Shown here one piece after another: positions 11,301 to 20,300 of a DNA stretch of 64,000 bases. The stretch comes from Nocardia vinacea (GTDB lineage Bacteria > Actinomycetota > Actinomycetes > Mycobacteriales > Mycobacteriaceae), in assembly GCF_035920345.1 (NCBI RefSeq), contig NZ_CP109149.1, forward strand, positions 7,874,001 to 7,938,000, in the 5' to 3' direction. The notes under the pieces were generated by a model. The model saw only the letters and a list, made by a program, of their open reading frames with translations, was not told where the DNA came from and did not search any database. The first letter of the stretch is position 1; each line of letters starts with the position of its first letter. Made by a program: the position numbers and the translations under genes.

Positions 11301-14300
11301 CGACGAGTCTGGAGCTGCCCGGACTGACCGTCGCGGCGGTGGACTTCGATGCCGCGGTATCGCAGTTCGATCTGCACTGGATCATCGGCGATCACTACGA
11401 CGAGACGGGTCGGCCCGCCGGTATCAGCGGTGCCGTCACCTATGCGCACGATCTGTTCGACGAGCGGACGGTCCAGGGCTTCGTAGCTCGGTTCGCGCGC
11501 TTGCTCGGTGAGATCGCCGCCGCGCCACGCACCGTCGTCGGTGAGCTGGAGCTGCTCGACGCTGTGGAATGGACCGAGCTGGTCTCCGGTCGCAATGCGA
11601 CCGACCATGCGGTGGATGCGTCGGCGACGCTGGTGTCGCTCCTGGATGCGACCGTGGCCGCCACACCGGGCGGGGTGGCGCTGATGGGCGCGGACGGCGA
11701 ACCGGTGACCTATTCCGAGCTGGATGCCCGAGTGAACCGTCTTGCGCGGCATTTGATTTCGCGGGGTGTCGGTCCCGAGTCGCGGGTGGTGCTCGCCTTC
11801 CGCCGGTCGGTGGATCTGGTCGTCGCGATGTACGCGGTGGCCAAGGCCGGTGCCGCGTACGTGCCGGTGGATCCGGACCAGGCCGTCGCGCGCACCGACT
11901 ACATTCTGGGTACCGCGGCACCGGTCTGCGTATTGACCAATGCGGCAGCGGGTTTCGATACCGAGCTGGCTCCCGTCGTGCGACTGGACCGGCTCGACCT
12001 CGGTTGGCTTGCCGAGACACCGATCACTGATGGCGAGCGGGTAAGGCCGCTGCGCGCGGCGAATACCGCGTACCTGATCTTCACGTCGGGTTCGACGGGG
12101 CGGCCGAAGGGTGTCGCGGTGTCGCATGCCGCGATCGTCAACCAATTGCTGTGGAAGACCAGTGAATTCGTGCTCGGACCAGGCGATGCGGTGCTGTTGA
12201 AGACGGCGGCCACCTTCGATCTGTCGGTGTGGGAGTTCTGGTCGGCGGCCGTCTTCGGCGGACGGTTGGTGCTGGCGCACTCGGACGGGCATCGCGATCC
12301 GGATTATCTGAACGATCTGATGGCGCGGGAGTCGGTGACCACCCTGCATGTGGTGCCGTCGATGCTGGACGCACTGTTGACCGGTCGGTTGCCGTTCACC
12401 TTGCGGCGAGTGCTGGTCATCGGTGAGGCGTTGCCCGCAGGGCTGGCACAGCGATTCCGGGACACCTATCCGCAGAAGGAACTGTTCAACCTGTACGGCC
12501 CGACCGAGGCGGCGGTGTCGATCACCAGCCATCGGGTGACCGATGCGGATACCGTCTCGGTGTCGATCGGTGCTCCGGAGTGGAACAGCCGTGTCTACGT
12601 GCTGGATTCGCGGTTGCGTCCGGTGCCGGTGGGTGTTTCGGGTGAGTTGTATCTGGCCGGTGCGCAATTGGCGCGTGGCTACTTCGGCCGGGTCGATCTG
12701 ACCGCGGAGCGGTTCGTGGCCGATCCGTTCGAATCCGGCGCCCGGATGTACCGCACCGGTGACCTCGTGGCTTGGAATGCGCACGGTCAGTTGGAGTATC
12801 GCGGTCGCTCCGACTTCCAGGTGAAGATCCGTGGTTTCCGGATCGAGTTGGGTGAGATCGAGGCGGCATTGGACGCGTTGCCGGAGATCGCGCAGGCGGC
12901 GGTGATCGCGGATACAGATCAGCGGAGCGGTGAACGGATCGTCGCGTATCTGGTGGGCGTCGATATCGATGTGGCACAGGTGAAGTCGGCGCTGGCCGGC
13001 GTGCTGCCGTCCTATATGGTGCCTGCCGCCTATGTGGTCCTGGCCGCGCTGCCGCGCACGGTAAACGGCAAACTGGATCGAAAGGCATTGCCCGCGCCCG
13101 AGTTCGAGACGCAGGTCTTCCGTGCGCCGTCGACGCCGATCGAGGAGATCGTCGCCCGGGTATTCGCGGATGTTCTCGGGGTGGATCGGGTCGGGATAGA
13201 TGACGACTTTTTCGCGCTCGGCGGGAATTCGCTGATCGCAACTCAGGTGGCGGCGCGCCTGGGTGCCGCGCTGGATACGCAGGTGCCGGTGCGGGTGTTG
13301 TTCGAGGCGACCACCGTCGCCGCACTGGCGGTGCGGGTAGAGCATCGGGTGGGTTCCGGTCGGCGGCCGCTACCGGCCGCGAGTACGCGACCGGATCGGG
13401 TGCCATTGTCGCTGGCACAGCAGCGAATGTGGTTCCTCAACCAGTTCGATACCGCATCGGCCGCGTACAACGTGCCGGTCGCGGTGCGACTGTCCGGTGC
13501 ACTGGATATCGATGCACTGCGATCGGCGGTCGCCGATGTGGTGGCCAGGCACGAGGTGCTGCGCACCGTGTACCCGTCTCGGGACGGTGTCGCGTATCAG
13601 GTGATTCTGCCTGTGGGACAGGCGGTTCCGGATCTGGCGGTCGTCGATATCACTGTTGGTGAGCTGCGGGATCGAATCGTCGAGCTGGTCGGTGCCGGAT
13701 TCGATGTCACCGCCGAAGTGCCGGTGCGTGCCGAATTGCTGCGTTGCGACGGCGACTACGTGCTGGTGCTCGTGGCCCATCACATCAGCGCCGATGGCTG
13801 GTCCATGGGTCCGCTGACCCGTGACCTGATGCTGGCCTATGTCGCACGCACCGGCGGATCCGCGCCGATGTGGACGCCATTGCCGGTGCAATACGCCGAC
13901 TTCGCGCTGTGGCAGCGGGCCGCACTCGGTTCGGAATCGGATCCGGATTCGCTTGCCGGACAGCAGGTGTCGTATTGGCGACAGGCCCTGGCCGAGCTGC
14001 CGGATGAGCTGAATCTGCCGTCGGATCGGATTCGGCCCGCCGTCCCGTCGTTCGCCGGCGGTCGGTGCGATATCCCGATCGATGCGCAGTTGCACGCCGC
14101 GCTGGTGCGATTGGCCCGCGAGCACAATGCGACCTTGTTCATGGTGGTCCACGCCGCGCTCGCGGTATTGCTGGCGCGCTTGTCGGGCACCGACGATATC
14201 GCAATCGGAACGCCGGTCGCCGGGCGCGGCGAGGCCGAACTCGACGATGTCATCGGCATGTTCGTGAATACGCTCGTGCTGCGCACCGAGGTATCGGCCG

Positions 14301-17300
14301 GCAGCACCTTCGCCGAGCTGCTGGCCCACGCCAAGGATGTGGATCTACAGGCCTTCGCACATGCGGATATTCCGTTCGAGCGTTTGGTGGATCTGCTCGA
14401 ACCGGAACGGTCGACGGCACGGCATCCGCTGTTCCAGGTAGCGCTCTCGTTCGAGAACCTGCCGGACAGCTCGTTCGAGCTGCCCGGATTGCACGTCGCC
14501 CCAGTGGATTTCGATCTCATTACCGAGAAATTCGACCTGTCGCTGGCGATTCGCGAATCCGCTTCGGGCATGTTCGCCGCGTTCACCTATGCGCGCGACC
14601 TTTTCGATGACGCGACGGTGCGCGTCTTCGCGGATCGGTTCGTGCGACTGCTCACCGCGATCGTCACGAATGCGGAAACACCGGTGGGTGATCTGCCGCT
14701 GCTGGCCGAATCCGAGGTCGAATTCCTGACCCGGGTGCAGCCGGATCATGTGATGGCGGGTGGGCTGCTGCCCGATCTGCTGTTGCGTGGGCTGCGCCAC
14801 GGTGCGGACCGTGTTGCGGTCAGGTATGCGGGCCGGTCGATCAGCTACCGCGAACTCGACCGGTACTCGTCGCGGTTGGCCCGGGTTCTGATCGAGCGTG
14901 GTGTCGGGCCGGAAAGCCTTGTTGCGCTGGCCTTGCCGCGCTCCTATGAGATGGTCGCCGCGGTGCTGGCCGTCGCGAAGGCCGGTGGCGCACATGTGCC
15001 GATCGATCCGAACCATCCGCTGGAACGGGTCCGGTACCTCCTGACCGATTCGGCCGCGGTCGTCGGACTGACCGCTGCCGAATACGTCAAAGACCTCCCC
15101 GATGACGTGCAGTGGCTCGCGCTCAACGATTCCACGACGGAAGCGTTGTGCGCCAACCGATCCGCCGCGCCGATCACTGATGCGGACCGGATCGTTCCGC
15201 TGCGTCTGCACCACGTGGCCTACGTCATATACACCTCTGGCTCGACCGGTATGCCCAAGGGTGTCACCGTGACCCACGCCGGACTCGGCGGCCTGCTCGA
15301 GCATGCGATCGAGCTGTACCGGCTCGAGCCGACGCGTCGATTCCTGCATATCTGCGCGCCGAGCTTCGACCCGTCGGTGCTGGAATGGCTGTGCGCCTTC
15401 TCGGTCGGCGCGACACTGGTGATCGTGCCGTCCACCGTGCCGGGTGGGCCAGAACTCGGTGAGCTGCTGCGCGCCGAACGGGTGACGCACGCGATCATCA
15501 CCCCGGCGGTCCTCGGCACGGTGGACCCGACCGGCCTCGACGACCTCGAAATGCTCTCCGTTGGTGGCGATGTCACCACGCCGGAACTGCTGGCCAAGTG
15601 GCAGCCCGGTCGCAGGTACTACAACGGCTACGGCCCGACCGAGACCACCATTATTTCGTCATATGCGGAATTGACTGCGGGACAGCATATTACGGTCGGC
15701 TCACCCGTGCACGGCATGTCCGCACTGGTGCTGGACGCGCGGCTGAATCCGGTACCGCCCGGGGTGACGGGTGAGCTATATCTGGCGGGCGGTGCGCTGG
15801 CCCGCGGTTACCGCAACCGAGCCGGGCTGTCCGCGGAGCGTTTCATCGCCAACCGGTGGGGTGAGCCGGGTGCCCGGATGTATCGCACCGGCGACCTGGT
15901 CCGCTGGTATGCGACTTCGGCAGGGGCACGGGAGCTGGATTATGTGGGCCGTAGCGACTTCCAGGTGAAGGTTCGCGGCTTCCGTGTCGAATTGGGTGAG
16001 ATCGATGCGGTGCTCGGCGGCCACGAGGATGTCGAATTCGCGGTGACCCTCGGTCGCGAAACGGCCGCTGGCGCAACGGTGCTGGTGTCGTATGTGCTTG
16101 CGGTGGCGGACCGTGTTGTCGACGCGGACCGACTCACGGAATTCGCGGCGCGAGTACTGCCTTCGCATATGGTGCCCTCGGCCGTCGTAGTCCTCGACGA
16201 GGTGCCGCTGACCACCAATGGCAAGCTCGACCGCAACGCGCTGCCCGAGCCGCGGTTCACCGCCACGGTGTCGCGGGCACCCTCCGGCCCCTTGGAATCG
16301 CGGATCGCCGAACTGTTCGCGCAGGTCCTCGGCGTGCGGCTGGTGGGAGCCGATGACTCCTTCTTCGCCATCGGCGGCGACAGCATCGTCTCGATCCAGT
16401 TGGTATCGCGGGCCAAGGCGGCCGGAATCGGCTTCACCCCGCGCGATGTCTTCGAGCAGAAGACCGTCGCCGGATTGGCCAGGGTCGCGGTGCTCGGTAC
16501 GGATCCCGCGCCGGTGGTGCTGGCCGAGTTGCCAGGTGGCGGTGTCGGCGATATCCCGCTCACCCCGGTGCTCGCGGGCTTCCTCGACAACGGTTCGTTC
16601 GGCCGATTCGCACAGACACTGGTGCTCGCGCTGCCGGAGGGCATCGATCGCACCGGACTTGCCGCCACGCTGACCGCCGTACTCGACCACCACGACATGT
16701 TGCGCGCGCGGGTATGGCAGGTCGACGGCCGGTGGTGGCAGCAGGTCGCCGCGCCGGGCACCCTCGACGCGTCGGCGCTGTTGTCCGAGGAGGACGTGCC
16801 CGATGCGGCCGAGCTCAACCGAATCGGCAACGCCGCCATGGCTTCCGCGCTGGCGGCACTCGACCCGGCCGCGGGTCGGATGGTCGCATTCAGTTGGCTG
16901 CGCAGGTCGAATGCGCGCGATCTGCTGGTCGTCGCGGCGCACCACTATGTGATCGATGGCGTTTCGTGGCGGATTCTGATCCCGGACCTCATCACCGCAT
17001 GGGCTCAGCGTTCCGCCGGGATGGCCGTTGCGTTGCCGCCGGTCGGAACATCATTCCGGCGTTGGGCGCACGGTCTGGTGGAGGCGGCGGGCTCGCCGTC
17101 GCGGATGGCGGAGCTCGACTACTGGCGCACCGTGCTGGCCACACCGGATCCGTTGCTCGGTGCGCGTGCGCTCGATCCCGCCGTCGATACCCATGCGACG
17201 GTGCGGCAGTTGACGGTCGAGGTGCCGGTCGATGTCGCCGATGCGGTGCTGACCACGGTGCCCGCGCTGTACCGGGGTGGTGTCAACGACGGTCTGCTCG

Positions 17301-20300
17301 CCGCGCTGGCCATGGCGGTGCGGACCTGGCGGGCGCGCCGCGGGATCGACGCCACGGTGACCAGGATTCGACTCGAGGGCCACGGCCGCGAGGAAGCGAC
17401 CGTGCCCGGCGCCGATCTGACCCGCACGATCGGCTGGTTCACCAGCGTGTACCCGGTGGCGCTCGATCTCAGCGACGTTGCCGAGGAAACCGCGGCCGTG
17501 CTGCGGTCGGTGAAGGAGCAATTGCTCGCGGTTCCGGATCGGGGCATCGGCTTCGGCGTACTGCGCCAACTGAATTCGGGTACCGCCGGTGCGCTGGCCG
17601 GTGATATCGGGCAGATCGGCTTCAACTATCTGGGTCGGGTATCTACCGGCGGTGCACCGGAGTTGACCGATCCGGCCTGGCTCCCGTCCGGCGATCTGGG
17701 TGACCTCGAGGACGGCCAGGATCCGGCGCTGCCCGCGTCGGCCGTGGTCGATATCAATGCGATCGTCGTCGATACCGATGCCGGGCCGCGGATGGATGTG
17801 GTGTTCAAGTACGCCGGTGAAATCCTCGACGCGGCGGAGGTACAGGAACTGGCCGACGACTGGCTCATCGCGCTGACGGCAGTAGCCAGGCACGTAGCGA
17901 ACCCGGACGCCGGTGGTCTCACACCATCTGATGTGCCGCTCGTATCGACCACCCAGCACGAACTCGACACCTGGCGGGCGAACTACCCGGGCCTGGCCGA
18001 GGTACTGCCGCTGTCGCCGCTGCAAACCGGCCTGCTGTTCCTCATGGAAATGCTGGCGGAGTCGGTGGACCCCTACGTCATTCAGGTGGCGGTCGAACTC
18101 TCGGGCGAATTCGAACTCGAGCGTTTGCGCCGCGCCGCACAAGCGGTACTGGACCGGCACGCGAATCTTCGCAGCGCCTTCACTTTCGGCGCGAACGGCA
18201 AACCGGTGCAGCTCATTGCCGACGGCGTCCGGGTGCCGTGGCGCGTGGTCCCCGAGGTGCCCGACGCCGACCTGCCCGATCTGCTCGCCGCCGACCAGCG
18301 CACCGGATTCGATTCCGCGCTGGCACCGCTGCTGCGATTCACGGTGTACCGCACCGTATCCGGGCGCACGCACCTCGTGCTGACAGCGCATCACATCCTG
18401 CTCGACGGGTGGTCGATGCCGCTGCTGATGAAGGACCTGCTGATCCTCTACGCGACCAGGAGCGATGCCGCGCTGCTGCCTGGGTTGCGGCCGTACCGCG
18501 ACTATCTGGCGTGGCTGTCGCGACAGGACCGCGAAGCCACATTGCGTGCGTGGGAAACCGCGCTGACCAAGGTCGCGCCGACGCTGCTCGCACCCGCGCT
18601 GGTGCGACCCGCGGTGCCGGAGAATGGATTCAGCAGGTCTGCATTCGAACTGTCGGCGACCGAGACAGTCGCGCTGACGTCCTTCGCCGCGGCGACCGAG
18701 GTCACCGTCAATACGGTGCTGCAGGCGGCGTGGGGCGTGGTCGTCGCCGGTATTACCGACCGCGACGATGTCGTCTTCGGCGTCACCGTTTCGGGACGTC
18801 CACCGCAGCTCGACGGCGTCGACGCGATGGTTGGCCTGTTCGTGAACACGATCCCGGTGCGCGTCCGATTCGATTCGCAGACAACGGTTTCGCAGTTGCT
18901 CACCGAACTGCAAGGCGAGCAGGCAGCGCTGCTGGAACATCACTATCTCGGGCTGGCCGATGTCCAAGCGATTGCGGGTGGCAGCGAGTTGTTCGACACG
19001 CTGTTGGCCTACGAGTCGTATCCGATCGACGCCGATGGCCTGCGGCAGGCGGGCAGCGCCGTCGACGGGTTGGTGGTCAGTGGCGTGAGCTCGGTCGACT
19101 ACACCCACTATCCGGTTACCGTCCGGGCTGAACTGGGTGCTGAGCTCCGGGTGGAGGTGCTGTATCGCAGCGACACCGTCGCGGATACGGCGGCGCAGGC
19201 GCTGACCCAGCGGTTGCGCACTGTGCTCGGCGAATTCGTCACTGCGGATTCGGTTGCGGCTGTGCGCGACGGTGTGGGCCCCGATGTACTCACTCAGGTT
19301 CGATACTGGCGCACCACGCTTGCGGGCCTGCCGGATGAGTTGACGTTGCCGATGGATCGTCCGCGTTCGACCGTGCCCTCATACATCGGTGGGCAGGTCG
19401 CGCTGCAAATCGGCGTGCACCTGCACCACGAACTGCGTCGGCTCGCCGAGACCAGGAATACCTCGGTATTCGTAGTGGCGCATGCGGCCTTCGCGGTGCT
19501 GTTGGCGCGGCTTTCCGGCACGACCGATATCGCAATCGGGACGCCGGCCTCGGGGACGACCGTGGTGCTACGCACCGAATACGACCCGAACGCGACCTTC
19601 GACGAACTACTCGCCGAGGTCGGCCCGGTCGACGCCGCCGCATTCGCGCACGCCGATGTGCCGTTCGCGCAACTCGTCGAGATACTCGACCCCGTCCAGG
19701 TGACCGGCAGGCATCCGCTGTTCCAGGTCGCGATGGGCAACACGGCCGCGACGGATCCGGTCACGGTTGACCTACGGCTTTCGCTGAACGAGCGGATCGG
19801 CCCGCGCGGTGAAACCCAGGGAGTGCGGGCGGAATTCGCCTATGCGACAGACCTGTTCGACGCCGCGACCGCACAGCGCTTCGCCGATCGGTTCGCCCGC
19901 ATCCTCACCGCGGTCGTCGCCGATACCGCGGTGACCGTCGGCGATATCGAGCTGCTCGGACCGGATGAACGCACCAGGGTGCTGCGCGAATGGAATTCGC
20001 GTGGTGCGTGGGTGCCCGCCGCGACACTGCCCGAACTGATCGCCGATCAGGCCCGGCGCAGGCCCGATGCGGTGGCGGTCCGTTTCGGCGATACCGCACT
20101 GAGTTTCGCGGAGCTGCGGCGGCGGGCGAACCGGGTGGCCAGGGCGCTCATTGCCGCCGGTGCCGGACCGGAATCGCTGGTGGCCGTCGCGGTTCCGCGT
20201 ACCGAAGAGCTACCGGTCGCGCTGCTCGGTGTGCTCACCGCGGGTGCGGCGTACCTGCCGATCGATATCACCTATCCGGCGCAGCGGCTAGCCTTCGTGC

